This document shows, in pieces, positions 35,989 through 45,300 of a stretch of DNA of 64,000 nt (position 1 is the first letter of the stretch; each line of letters starts with the position of its first letter). The DNA lies in assembly GCA_002480495.1 (NCBI GenBank), contig DLCG01000009.1:1-64000 (forward strand). Direction: 5' to 3'. The stretch comes from Rhodobiaceae bacterium UBA7804. GTDB lineage: Bacteria > Pseudomonadota > Alphaproteobacteria > Parvibaculales > Parvibaculaceae. A program made the translations under genes and the position numbers. The notes under the pieces were generated by a model. That model saw nothing but the letters and a program-made list of their open reading frames with translations, was not told the DNA's origin and made no database searches.

Positions 35989-37050
35989 ATGCGACGAGGG
36001 TTTGCGGCCAGTTTTCTCGCGGTCCTGACGATGTTCGGCGGGGGAGCCGCGGCCAGGGCGGATAATTTCGCCGGCGGCGACCGCGAATTCCTCACGCTGC
36101 AATCGGAAAACGACCTCTTCGCGAACCTCACCAACACGGACAGACACTACACGAACGGTTTGCAGGCGGCCTGGCTGTCGCGGCCGCAGACGGACCTGCC
36201 CGTCTGGCTGACGGATTTCTCGTCTCCGCCGGTCTATTCGCTGCTCTTTCCCACCGGCAATTTCGACAAGAAGAGCCATCGCATCGGCGTCGCGCTCGGC
36301 CATGCGATCTTCACGCCGGACGACACGCAGACAACCGCCTATCAGCCGAGCGAACGGCCCTATGCGGCATGGCTTCACATGACCTTCTCGCTGCAGAGCG
36401 TGCGCGCGAGCAGCGTAACGGGAGAGGCCTGGCAGGACCAATGGAAGCTCGATCTCGGTGTCGTCGGTCCCGCCGCGCAGGGAGAGTTCGTGCAGAACAA
36501 CTGGCACAAGCTGATCGGCGCGGAAGAAGCGAATGGCTGGCGCTGGCAGATCCAGGACGAGATCGGCGTGAACCTGAGCTTCGAGCGCGCGTGGCGAAGC
36601 TCGACCTTCGATACGCCGAGGGTCGCCGGGCTGCAGACGGACTTCATTCCCTACACGATCGTCTCGCTCGGCAATGTGCAGACCTATGCGGGTCTCGGGG
36701 GAACACTTCGTCTGGGATTCTCATTGCCGGACGATTTCGGCCCGACGCGCGTCTATCCCGGCGTCGGCGGCGCGGAATGGTTCGAGCCGTCCGCGGAAGG
36801 CTGCAACTGCTACGTGTTCGCTGGGTTCGAGGGACGCGCGGTCGGCCGCGACATCACGCTCGACGGCAACACCTTCCGCGACAGCCCGAGCATCGACAAG
36901 CGCCACTTCGTCTATGACGCGAAGCTCGGCGCCGTCTTCATCGTCTGGGACACGCGCATCTCCTTCACGCATGTCTTCCGCAGCCGCGAATATGAAGGCC
37001 AGCCGAAACCCGACCAGTTCGGCTCCGTTGCGGTCAACTTCGCGTTCTAG
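35989..37050 (+). CDS. lpxR: Lipid A deacylase LpxR family outer membrane protein
   Basis: 353-aa protein of the DUF2219/LpxR family, a 12-stranded outer-membrane barrel that removes the 3'-acyloxyacyl chain of lipid A. A signal peptide is seen (MRRGFAASFLAVLTMFGGGAAARA). The catalytic regions match: ENDLF (Asn-Asp), DRHYTNG, and the NNWHKLIG / GWRWQIQDE region with His and Glu. It ends in Phe (NFAF), usual for outer-membrane barrels. ATG at 35989 has a GGGGGTG site and gives the best signal peptide; the frame is open further upstream. Confidence 0.88.
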   Translation: MRRGFAASFLAVLTMFGGGAAARADNFAGGDREFLTLQSENDLFANLTNTDRHYTNGLQAAWLSRPQTDLPVWLTDFSSPPVYSLLFPTGNFDKKSHRIGVALGHAIFTPDDTQTTAYQPSERPYAAWLHMTFSLQSVRASSVTGEAWQDQWKLDLGVVGPAAQGEFVQNNWHKLIGAEEANGWRWQIQDEIGVNLSFERAWRSSTFDTPRVAGLQTDFIPYTIVSLGNVQTYAGLGGTLRLGFSLPDDFGPTRVYPGVGGAEWFEPSAEGCNCYVFAGFEGRAVGRDITLDGNTFRDSPSIDKRHFVYDAKLGAVFIVWDTRISFTHVFRSREYEGQPKPDQFGSVAVNFAF

Positions 37051-37053
37051 CTC

Positions 37054-37326
37054 CTATTCGGGCTTCCTGTAGTCGCGCACTTCTTCCGGGTCGTGCTCGG
37101 CGGCACGGCGCTTGCCTTCCTTCTCGGCCTTTTCGAGATCGCGGCGGTCGTCCTCGACGGCGCTGCGCGCCGCCTCGGCCGCTTCGCCGACACGGCCTTC
37201 CTTCACGAATTCCTGCTGATCCCTGTTATAGGCACGCGCCGCCGAACGGCTGCCCTCTCCTTCATTTTCAGGGTCGTCATTGACCTTTGCCAGCACCTGT
37301 CTGGAATCCCTTTTCTGATTGCCCAT
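37054..37326 (-). CDS. Small charged hydrophilic protein, unknown
   Basis: 90-aa protein very rich in Glu, Arg, Lys and Asp (MGNQKRDSRQVLAKVNDDPE...EEVRDYRKPE), no hydrophobic segment; probably helical and partly disordered, like small stress or general-stress proteins. A strong ribosome site (AAGGAGG) supports that it is real. Convergent with lpxR (3 bp between stops). Confidence 0.75.
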   Translation of the reverse strand: MGNQKRDSRQVLAKVNDDPENEGEGSRSAARAYNRDQQEFVKEGRVGEAAEAARSAVEDDRRDLEKAEKEGKRRAAEHDPEEVRDYRKPE

Positions 37327-37491
37327 TGCCGTCCTCCTTCGATGTCAGGCGAAGATGAATGCAATGAGAAAACGCATGGGCGGGAGTGGCGTTCCCCATG
37401 CATTCCATAATCCAATTGCGCTTGTCTTTGCCTCCACGCTTCGCATGATGGGCAGGCATGCCGACTCAAGGACCGCAGAAGAAGAAAAACC

Positions 37492-38634
37492 ATGACGCTG
37501 CCGCTCATTTCCGCCGACAACACATTCGGTCTTCTCTTTGCCTTTCTGGGGCTTGCCGCTTTCGGCTTCTGGTCTGAGAGGACGAGGCTCGGGCAATGGA
37601 TCTCGGGCGTGATCCTGACGATCCTCGCGGGCACGCTTCTCGCCAATCTCAGGATCGTTCCCTTCGCTTCCGACTTTCACGACATGGTCTGGGGCTATGC
37701 GGTGCCGCTGGCCATTCCGCTGCTGCTCTTCAAGGCGGACCTGAAGAAGATCCTGCCCGAAAGCGGGCGGATGCTGATTGCCTTCTTCATCGCGGCGCTC
37801 GGCACGGTGGCGGGCGTGCTTGCGGGTTTCTCGCTGATCGACATGGGGCCGCAGGGGCATCTCGTCGCGGGCGCGCTGGGCGCGAGCTGGATCGGCGGCT
37901 CGATGAACTTCGCGGCGGTCGCCCAGGCGACGGGGCTGAGCGAGAACGGCGCGCTGACCGCCGCCACCGCGGCGGCCGACAATGTGATGGCGACCTTCTT
38001 CATCGCGCTGCTGCTCCTTCTGCCGGGCTGGAAGCTCCTTACACGGTTCATCCCCTCCAGGATCATCGAGGCGGAGGAATATGAGCATGAGCACGAGGCG
38101 GAAACGGAAAAGCACCCGCTCGACATGGGCGCGCTGGCGCTGCTGCTGTTCCTGTCCGCGGCCTGCTGCTTCGCGGGCTTCGAAATCGCGGCGCTTCTCG
38201 GCATTCCGAAGTATGGCGTGCTCTTCGTCACCCTCGCCGCGCTTCTCGTCGCCAATCTTTTCCCGCGGCAGATGGAGCGGCTTCATGGCGGCTTCGATCT
38301 CGGCATGTTCTTCATGTATGTCTTTTTCGGCGTGATCGGCGCGGCGGCGGATGTCGTTCTGATGGTGGAGACGGCGTTGCCGATCTTCTTCTTCGTCTTC
38401 ACGATGGCGGCGGTTCATCTCGCCTTTGTGCTCGCCGGCGCAAAACTCTTCCGCATCGACCTTGCGGAGGCGCTCGTCATTTCGAACGCGGTGGCGGTGG
38501 GACCCGCGACGGCAGCGGCCATGGCGGCGGGACGGCGCTGGCGCGCGCTGGTGACGCCCGGCGTCATGCTCGGCGTGCTCGGCTATGCGGTGGCGAATTT
38601 CATCGGCATCGCGCTGGCGCAGTGGCTGGGGTGA
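37492..38634 (+). CDS. DUF819 family membrane protein (YjcL-like)
   Basis: 380-aa integral membrane protein with about ten hydrophobic segments. VWGYAVPLAIPLLLFKADLKKIL, GALGASWIGGSMNFAAVAQATGLSE and NAVAVGPATAAAMAAGRRWRALVTPGVMLGVLGYAVANFIG are typical of DUF819 transporters. The role is unknown; relatives may carry organic solutes. A cytoplasmic or periplasmic loop rich in Glu/His lies in the middle (IEAEEYEHEHEAETEKH). 74 bp upstream of the enoyl-CoA hydratase gene. Confidence 0.9.
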   Translation: MTLPLISADNTFGLLFAFLGLAAFGFWSERTRLGQWISGVILTILAGTLLANLRIVPFASDFHDMVWGYAVPLAIPLLLFKADLKKILPESGRMLIAFFIAALGTVAGVLAGFSLIDMGPQGHLVAGALGASWIGGSMNFAAVAQATGLSENGALTAATAAADNVMATFFIALLLLLPGWKLLTRFIPSRIIEAEEYEHEHEAETEKHPLDMGALALLLFLSAACCFAGFEIAALLGIPKYGVLFVTLAALLVANLFPRQMERLHGGFDLGMFFMYVFFGVIGAAADVVLMVETALPIFFFVFTMAAVHLAFVLAGAKLFRIDLAEALVISNAVAVGPATAAAMAAGRRWRALVTPGVMLGVLGYAVANFIGIALAQWLG

Positions 38635-38708
38635 CCGGGCCGATTGCGAGCTTACCCCAATCCCGATAGAACGGCGGCAAAGCCATACACGCCAAACGGA
38701 GAGACCCC

Positions 38709-39485
38709 ATGTCAGAGCCCGTCATTCTCGTCGAAAAGTCCGGCGCCGTCGCAACCGTCACGCTCAACCGCCCGGGCGCGATGAACGCGCTTTCGCGGGA
38801 GCTGCGCACCGCCATTGCGGAGACTTTCGAGGCGCTGGAAGCGGACCCGAATATCCGCGTCGCCATCCTCACCGGCGCGGGCAAGGCCTTCTGCGCCGGG
38901 CTCGACCTGAAGGAACTGGGCTCCGACACGGGCGGCATCAACGCAACGATCGGCGACAAGGACCCTGTGACTTCCATCGGGCAGTTCTCCGGCCCCGTCA
39001 TCGGCGCGATCAACGGCGTTGCGATCACGGGCGGCTTCGAGCTCGCGCTCGCCTGCGACGTTCTCATCTGCTCAGAGAATGCGCGCTTCGCCGATACGCA
39101 TGCGCGCGTCGGCATCCTGCCGGGCTGGGGGCTCAGCCAGAAGCTTTCGCGCGCCATCGGCATCTACCGCGCGAAGGAGCTTTCGCTCACGGGCAATTTC
39201 CTCTCCGCGCAACAGGCGCAGGAATGGGGCCTCATCAACCGCGTGGTGACGGCGGAAGAGCTTCTCCCCGTTTGCCGCAAGCTTGCCGAGGACATGCTCT
39301 CCGTCGTGCCGGAATGCCTGCCCGCCTACAAGAAACTCATCGATGACGGTTTCGCGGAAGCCTTCGGAGAGGCGCTGAAGACGGAGCGGAAAGTTTCGAG
39401 CGCGGCGAACAAGGCGGTGACGCCGGACGCCGTGGCCGAGCGCCGCAAGGGCATCCAGGAACGCGGCAAGCAGCAGGCTTCCTAA
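38709..39485 (+). CDS. Enoyl-CoA hydratase/isomerase family protein
   Basis: 258-aa crotonase-fold protein. Oxyanion-hole blocks (AFCAGLDLKEL and GVAITGGFELALACDVLI) are present. The first catalytic Glu (GGFEL) is kept, but the second Glu position (usual PE-x-x-x-G) reads THARVG, so the classic two-Glu hydration site is incomplete; it may be an isomerase, another crotonase reaction or use one Glu. ACGGAGAG precedes the ATG. Overlaps the convergent EamA gene by 4 bp. Confidence 0.9.
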   Translation: MSEPVILVEKSGAVATVTLNRPGAMNALSRELRTAIAETFEALEADPNIRVAILTGAGKAFCAGLDLKELGSDTGGINATIGDKDPVTSIGQFSGPVIGAINGVAITGGFELALACDVLICSENARFADTHARVGILPGWGLSQKLSRAIGIYRAKELSLTGNFLSAQQAQEWGLINRVVTAEELLPVCRKLAEDMLSVVPECLPAYKKLIDDGFAEAFGEALKTERKVSSAANKAVTPDAVAERRKGIQERGKQQAS

Positions 39486-40399
39486 TCTTCCTTCTCCATA
39501 CGGGCGTGTTCCCAGGAAATCAGGAGCACGCCCGCGAAGACGGTGCCGAAGCCCGCAAGATGGACGATGCGGAACTCCTCTCCCAACAGAAGATAGGAGA
39601 GGAGAAGCGCGGAAACGGGCATGATGCCCATGAAGGCGGCGGCGACCGCGCCTTCCGCCTTCGCCAGTCCCGAATACCAGAGCCATGTGCCGAGCGAGAG
39701 CGTGCCCGCGCCATACCAGATGGCGGCGGCCCATGCGCCCGCGCTCACCTGTGCGACGTCGAAATCCGGCCATTGCCAGATGGCGAAAGGCAGAAAGAGC
39801 GGTACGGAAAGCGCGCTGGCCAGGAAGGCGACGAGCACGGGATCGGCATGTTCGGACATGCGCTTGCCGAGCAGCGTGTAACAGGCCTCGCAGCAGACCG
39901 CGCCGAAGACAAGCGCCGCGCCGAACCAGACTTCCGAGCCGCCGCCGCCTCCGCTCCCCTGCCCCAGTTGCAGGAGAAGCACGCCCGCGACGGCGAGCGC
40001 GATAGCGGCGAGTTTCCGCCATGTCGGGCTGTCGCCGAAAAAGAGCATGGAGGCAGCGGCCGTGACCGCGGGCGCCGTGCTCATGACGATGGCGCCGACG
40101 ACGCCCGAGACCATGCCCATGCCGTAGAGCATGAGCGCGGAAAAGCCGAACATGCCGAAAAGCGCGATGAGGCAGACGGTGATCCAGTCGCGCCGGGTGA
40201 ACCCCCTGAGTGCGCCGCGCCCGCTCCAGGCGAAGGGAGCCAGAACCAGTGCGCCGAGACCGACGCGGAAGGCCGAGCCGACAAAGACCGGCATCGCCCC
40301 CGTCACGATCTTGCTTACCGGCGTCGCCGAGCCGAAAACCGCCATGCCGAGCGCAAGACGGAGGCGGGTCAGGCGCCCCTTCTCTTTCAAGCCGGACAT
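39482..40399 (-). CDS. EamA/DMT superfamily transporter
   Basis: 305-aa membrane protein with ten hydrophobic segments in two EamA repeats (repeat one about residues 12-145, repeat two about 165-300; the last carries LLLGEEFRIVHLAGFGTVFAGVLLIS). Drug/metabolite exporters of amino acids or nucleosides belong here. Substrate unknown. AAGGAG lies before the ATG. Confidence 0.9.
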   Translation of the reverse strand: MSGLKEKGRLTRLRLALGMAVFGSATPVSKIVTGAMPVFVGSAFRVGLGALVLAPFAWSGRGALRGFTRRDWITVCLIALFGMFGFSALMLYGMGMVSGVVGAIVMSTAPAVTAAASMLFFGDSPTWRKLAAIALAVAGVLLLQLGQGSGGGGGSEVWFGAALVFGAVCCEACYTLLGKRMSEHADPVLVAFLASALSVPLFLPFAIWQWPDFDVAQVSAGAWAAAIWYGAGTLSLGTWLWYSGLAKAEGAVAAAFMGIMPVSALLLSYLLLGEEFRIVHLAGFGTVFAGVLLISWEHARMEKED

Positions 40400-40552
40400 G
40401 AACGCTCCTTGAAGTCTGCTCTTGCGGATCGAGCGGGACGGGCTTCACCGTAAAAACAGGCAGAATACAGGTAAGTTCCCGATCTTCGCTTCGAAGGGGG
40501 AAATCCGCTATTCTCTCTCCAAACGCCATCAGAGCATTCCGGGAGGGAACCC

Positions 40553-42301
40553 ATGAGCCATGACATCGTGATCCGCGGCGGGACCGTGTTCGACGGAACG
40601 GGCGCGAAGCCTATCGAGGCCGATATCGCCATCGACGGCGCAACCATCGTCGCGGTCGGCAAGGTTTCGGGCTCGGGCGCGGAAGAGATCGACGCGCGCG
40701 GCCAGATCGTGACGCCGGGCTTCGTCGACGTTCACACGCATTACGACGGGCAGGTGACCTGGGACCCCTATCTCCAGCCCTCGACCTTTCACGGCGTGAC
40801 CACCGCCATCATGGGCAATTGCGGCGTCGGCTTCGCGCCCTGCAAGCCCGAACAGCGCGAATGGCTGCTTGGGCTGATGGAAGGTGTCGAAGATATTCCG
40901 GGTACGGCGCTTGCCGAAGGCATCAAGTGGAACTGGGAGAGCTTCGCCGAATATATGGATGCGGTGGAGGCCTCGCCGCTTGCGCTCGACGTGGGCCTGC
41001 AGGTGCCGCATGCCGCCGTCCGCGCCTATGTGATGGGGGACCGCGCACCGGCGCTCGAACCCGCCACGGAAGCGGAGACGGCGGAGATGGGCCGCCTCGT
41101 CGTGGAGGCGCTGGAAGCCGGCGCGCTCGGCTTTTCCACTTCGCGCACGGTGAAACATAAAGACGTGAAGGGCGGCTCGACGCCGACGCTGAAGGCCGAA
41201 GCGATGGAGCTGCACGGCATCGCGCGCGCCATGGGCAAGGCTGGCAAGGGCGTGCTGCAGCTCATCGCCGACTTCAAGCAGACGGATGAGGAATTCGCGA
41301 TGCTGCGCGGCATGGTCGAGCTTTCGGGCCGTCCGATGTCGATCACCATCGAACAGGACGACCGCTGGCCGACCGTCTGGAAGCGCGTGCTCGACAATAT
41401 CGCCGCGGCCAACGCGGACGGGCTGCCGATCCGCGGCCAGGTGCCGCCGCGCGCGACGGGGCTGCTGCTCGGGCTTACCGCCTCGCTCAATCCCTTCATC
41501 ATGCACCAGACCTTCCGCCAGATCTGGGGGGCGCCGCTCGAGCAACAGTTGAAGGCGCTGCGGGACCCCGAATTCCGCGCGAAGCTGCTGGCCGAGGAAC
41601 CCGACTATCCGGCGGGCGAGATCATCGAGATGATCTGCACCGCCTATCACAAGATGTTTTCGCTGGGCGAACGGCCGAACTACGAGCCCGCGCCGGAGGA
41701 AAGCGCGAAGGCGGTGGCCGAACGCACCGGACGCCACCCGCGCGAAGTCGTGCTCGACTGGATGCTGGAGCGCGACGGCAAGGCGCTCATCTATTTCCCG
41801 CTGATGAACTACACTTGCGGCAGTCTCGCCGACGTGGAAACCATGCTCACCCATCCGAACACGGCCTTCGGCCTTTCGGATGGGGGCGCGCATTGCGGCA
41901 TTATCTGCGATGCGAGCTTCCCCACCACGCTGCTCACCCATTGGGGCCGCGACCGGACGAGAGGCAAGAAGCTGCCGCTCGAATGGCTCGTCCACGGACT
42001 CACGGGCCGCAACGCGGCACTGGTCGGCCTCGGCGACCGGGGCATCCTCGCGCCCGGCATGAAGGCGGATGTCAATGTGATCGATTTCGACCATCTGACG
42101 CTCTATTCCCCCCATATCGTCAACGACCTGCCCGCGGGTGGAAAGCGGCTGATCCAGAAGACGGACGGCTATACGGCGAGCATCGTTTCGGGCGCGGTTT
42201 CCTTCCGGAACGGAGAGCCGACCGGCGCGTTGAAGGGGAAACTCGTTCGCGGGGCGCAAGAGCGGCCGGAGGGCGCGCGCATCCCCGCTGCGGCGGACTG
42301 A
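40553..42301 (+). CDS. N-acyl-D-amino-acid deacylase family amidohydrolase (paralogue 2)
   Basis: 582-aa amidohydrolase, full-length paralogue of 30367-32106 with the same HTHYDGQVTWD, MGNCGVGFAP, MEGVEDIPG, GFSTSRTV and GLSDGGAHCGIICD blocks. The middle metal-ligand His of the classical D-aminoacylase are again missing (VLQLIADFKQTDEEF). Two such copies 8.4 kb apart in opposite orientation suggest an old duplication with divergence, perhaps for different N-acyl compounds. GGGAGG precedes the ATG. Confidence 0.9.
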   Translation: MSHDIVIRGGTVFDGTGAKPIEADIAIDGATIVAVGKVSGSGAEEIDARGQIVTPGFVDVHTHYDGQVTWDPYLQPSTFHGVTTAIMGNCGVGFAPCKPEQREWLLGLMEGVEDIPGTALAEGIKWNWESFAEYMDAVEASPLALDVGLQVPHAAVRAYVMGDRAPALEPATEAETAEMGRLVVEALEAGALGFSTSRTVKHKDVKGGSTPTLKAEAMELHGIARAMGKAGKGVLQLIADFKQTDEEFAMLRGMVELSGRPMSITIEQDDRWPTVWKRVLDNIAAANADGLPIRGQVPPRATGLLLGLTASLNPFIMHQTFRQIWGAPLEQQLKALRDPEFRAKLLAEEPDYPAGEIIEMICTAYHKMFSLGERPNYEPAPEESAKAVAERTGRHPREVVLDWMLERDGKALIYFPLMNYTCGSLADVETMLTHPNTAFGLSDGGAHCGIICDASFPTTLLTHWGRDRTRGKKLPLEWLVHGLTGRNAALVGLGDRGILAPGMKADVNVIDFDHLTLYSPHIVNDLPAGGKRLIQKTDGYTASIVSGAVSFRNGEPTGALKGKLVRGAQERPEGARIPAAAD

Positions 42302-42332
42302 TTGAAGTCAGTTCACACAAGAAATTCCTGCC

Positions 42333-42361
42333 TTCCGGGCGGGCTTTGCCTCCGCCCGGAA
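42333..42361 (+). terminator. Hairpin after the amidohydrolase gene
   Basis: Perfect 10-bp arms TTCCGGGCGG (42333-42342) and CCGCCCGGAA (42352-42361), 9-nt loop, 31 bp past the stop codon. No T-run, so probably a weak terminator or 3'-end stabiliser. Confidence 0.55.
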
Positions 42362-42492
42362 AGCTGCCCTAATTTGGTCACGGTGGCGGACCAAAAGAGC
42401 GCGTTTCGCCGGTCCGCCCGCGCGAAGACGACGGGGCTGGGCCGTCCATATTCGAACCGTTTTCCCAGTTTGCTGCGCCTGACGGACGATAG

Positions 42493-45222
42493 ATGGACAA
42501 GCCCGAACCCGCTCCCGAGAAGAAGCCCGTAAACCCCCGCTCCTGGCGGCACTCCGTCTTCGTGCGGCAGGCCGCCTTCCTGTTCCTCGTCCTGCCGCTC
42601 GTCATCGCGGCGAACCTTGCCATCTGGGCAGCGTTCAACCAGCCGCATCACGCGGAAGCCTGGACTGGCGAGATCGTGGGCCTCAGCTACAGCCCCTATC
42701 GCCAGGGGCAGGACCCGACGCAGAACAAGCATCCGAGCCTGTCGGAAATCGAAGCCGACATGAAGCTTCTCTCCGGCACGGTGCAGGCCATCCGCAGCTA
42801 CAGCGTGGTGCGCGGGCAGCAGCACATTCCCGAACTCGCCTCGCAATACGGGCTCTCCGTCGCCGCCGGCGCATGGATCGGGCCGGACCTCGAGCGCAAC
42901 GAACGCGAATTGCAGCAGCTCATCGAGCTTGCGCCGCGGCGCAACGTCGTCCGCGTTCTCGTCGGCAACGAGGTCCTGCTGCGCAACGATATGCCGGTGG
43001 AAGAGCTCATCGCCTATATCAAGCGCGCGAAGCAGAAGATCTGGAAGCCGGTTTCGACCGCCGAACCGCCGCATATCTGGCTCAACCATCCCGAACTCGT
43101 GAAGGCGGTGGACTATATCGGCGTGCAGATCCTTCCCTATTGGGAAGGCATTCCGATCGACTATGCGGTCGATGCCGTGTTCGAGCGGCTCGACGAACTC
43201 CGCGCCGCCTATCCCGGCAAGCCCATCGTGGTGACGGAAGTGGGCTGGCCGAGCCGCGGCAAGATCATCCCGCGCCGTCCCTATCCCGGTCTGTCGGAGG
43301 CCGAGCTCAGCGCGGAGGCCGTGCCCTCGCTCGTCAATCAGGCGACCTTCATGCGCGAGTTCCTCAACCGCGCCAAGGCCGAGGACATCACCTATTACGT
43401 GATGGAAGCCTTCGACCAGCCGTGGAAAGCGGCGGAAGAAGGCGCGGCGGGCGCCTTCTGGGGCATCTACAATGCCGACCGGCAGCCGAAATTCCCAATG
43501 GCGGGCAGCATTTCCGAAGCGCCGGAATGGCGCTTCTGGGCGTCGCTCGCGGCGGGGCTCGCGCTCGTTCCCGCCATGCTCTTCATGTTGCGGCAGCGCC
43601 ATGTGCGGCCTGCAGGCGTCGTCATCTTCGCTGTGCTGACGCAGCTCGCGGGCTCGGCCATCGCCTGGGCGGGGCTTTCGGTCACCGGCCTCTACTTCAC
43701 CTGGGTGGGCGCGACGATCTGGAGCTTCCTCTTCTTCGCACAAGGCCTGCTTCTCATCGTGCTTCTCGCCGAAGCGATCGAATTCGTCGAGGTCATCTGG
43801 ACGCGGCATGGCGAACGGCACTTCAAACCCTTCGACGAAAAGGCCGTGAGCCCGACGGTGAAGGTCTCGATCCATGTGCCGATCCACAACGAACCGCCCG
43901 AGATGGTGCGCGACACGCTGGCGGCGCTCTCGAAACTCGACTACGAGAATTACGAAGTGCTGGTGCTCGACAACAACACGGTGGACCCTGCCGTCTGGGA
44001 GCCGGTGCGCGACTATTGCGCGAAGCTCGGGCCGCGCTTCCGTTTCTTCCATCTCGAGAACTGGCCGGGCTTCAAGGCAGGCGCGCTCAATTTCGGTCTG
44101 GAAAAGACGGCGGAAGATGCCGAAATCATCGCCGTCATCGACAGCGACTATCAGGTCGAGCCGAACTGGCTGAAGACGCTCGTTCCCTATTTCGACAAGC
44201 CGGATGTGGGCTTCGTGCAGGCACCGCAGGATTATCGCGACCGGCACGAAAGCATGTTCAAGAACATGACCTATTGGGAATATGCCGGCTTCTTCCATAT
44301 CGGCATGGTCCAGCGCAACAATTTCAACGCGATCATCCAGCACGGCACCATGACGCAGGTGCGCAAGAGCGCGCTGAAACGCGTGGGCGGCTGGGCGGAA
44401 TGGTGCATCTGCGAGGATGCGGAACTCGGCATCAAGCTCTATCGCGCGGGCTATGACAGCGTTTACGTGAACCATTCCTTCGGGCGCGGGCTCACGCCCG
44501 ACACGCTGGCGGGCTATATCAGCCAGCGGTTCCGCTGGGCCTATGGCGCGGTGCAGATCGTGAAGCATCACTGGGACGCGCTCGCGCCCTGGGCGCGCAG
44601 GAAGAGCGGGCTTTCGGGCGCGCAACGCTATTACTTCCTTGCCGGATGGCTGCCCTGGTTCGCGGACGGGCTCGCGCTTCTCTTCACGACGGCGAGCATC
44701 GTGCTCTCAGCCTGGGCGCTCTACCAGCCGAACATGATTTCGCTGCCGGTCGCCGCCTTCCTCATTCCGACCATCGGCAGCTTCGTCTTCAAGTTCGTGC
44801 GCTCGCTCTGGCTCTATGCCGTGCGCGTGAAGGATTGCAGCTTCCTCGAAAGCCTCGGCGCGGGCGTGGCCGCGCTCGGCCTCACGCATACGGTCGCGAA
44901 GGCGATGCTCAACGGCATGATCACGACGAGCAAGCCCTTCATCCGTACGCCGAAATGCGAGGACAAGCCGCCGCTCGCGGCCGCCTTCATCCAGGTGCGG
45001 GAAGAGGCGTTGATGCTCACAGCTCTCTGGGGCCTGGCCATTGCGCTCTTCGTCAGCCCCAACTTCGCGGACAGCCATTCGAGACTCTGGATCGCGGTGC
45101 TGCTGGTGCAGTCTGTGCCGTATGCGTCGGCCGTCCTGCTCTCGCTCATCAATGTGATGCCGTCGATCTTCCGCCCGAAGGAGAAGAGGGAAACGGCGGG
45201 CATCCTCTCGCCCGCCGAATAG
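42493..45222 (+). CDS. Membrane beta-glucan synthase with GH17-like and GT2 domains (NdvB-like)
   Basis: 909-aa protein. After one N-terminal membrane helix (28-48) comes a GH17-like periplasmic domain that keeps both catalytic Glu (VGNEV Glu160; VVTEVGWPS Glu249). Then a membrane block (about 350-440), a GT2 domain with DNNT, the DSD metal motif (549-551), the CEDAE acid motif and QRFRWAYG (QxxRW, about 678), and more C-terminal membrane helices. The layout is that of NdvB/C-type beta-1,3-glucosyltransferases making cyclic or periplasmic glucans. The hydrolase-like part may transglycosylate or cyclise. Its 3' end is duplicated at 47681-47803. Confidence 0.9.
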   Translation: MDKPEPAPEKKPVNPRSWRHSVFVRQAAFLFLVLPLVIAANLAIWAAFNQPHHAEAWTGEIVGLSYSPYRQGQDPTQNKHPSLSEIEADMKLLSGTVQAIRSYSVVRGQQHIPELASQYGLSVAAGAWIGPDLERNERELQQLIELAPRRNVVRVLVGNEVLLRNDMPVEELIAYIKRAKQKIWKPVSTAEPPHIWLNHPELVKAVDYIGVQILPYWEGIPIDYAVDAVFERLDELRAAYPGKPIVVTEVGWPSRGKIIPRRPYPGLSEAELSAEAVPSLVNQATFMREFLNRAKAEDITYYVMEAFDQPWKAAEEGAAGAFWGIYNADRQPKFPMAGSISEAPEWRFWASLAAGLALVPAMLFMLRQRHVRPAGVVIFAVLTQLAGSAIAWAGLSVTGLYFTWVGATIWSFLFFAQGLLLIVLLAEAIEFVEVIWTRHGERHFKPFDEKAVSPTVKVSIHVPIHNEPPEMVRDTLAALSKLDYENYEVLVLDNNTVDPAVWEPVRDYCAKLGPRFRFFHLENWPGFKAGALNFGLEKTAEDAEIIAVIDSDYQVEPNWLKTLVPYFDKPDVGFVQAPQDYRDRHESMFKNMTYWEYAGFFHIGMVQRNNFNAIIQHGTMTQVRKSALKRVGGWAEWCICEDAELGIKLYRAGYDSVYVNHSFGRGLTPDTLAGYISQRFRWAYGAVQIVKHHWDALAPWARRKSGLSGAQRYYFLAGWLPWFADGLALLFTTASIVLSAWALYQPNMISLPVAAFLIPTIGSFVFKFVRSLWLYAVRVKDCSFLESLGAGVAALGLTHTVAKAMLNGMITTSKPFIRTPKCEDKPPLAAAFIQVREEALMLTALWGLAIALFVSPNFADSHSRLWIAVLLVQSVPYASAVLLSLINVMPSIFRPKEKRETAGILSPAE

Positions 45223-45250
45223 CTTTCGGCGCAATACGATCAAAGAAGAA

Positions 45251-45277
45251 AGCGGCGGCCGCAATGCGACCGCCGCT
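45251..45277. terminator. Hairpin between convergent genes
   Basis: AGCGGCGG (45251-45258) and CCGCCGCT (45270-45277) around an 11-nt loop, between the glucan synthase stop and the hydrolase stop. Serves either strand; short pyrimidine run on the plus side (CTTC). Confidence 0.6.
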
Positions 45278-45300
45278 CTTCATTTCTGCTCCTTGGCTTC

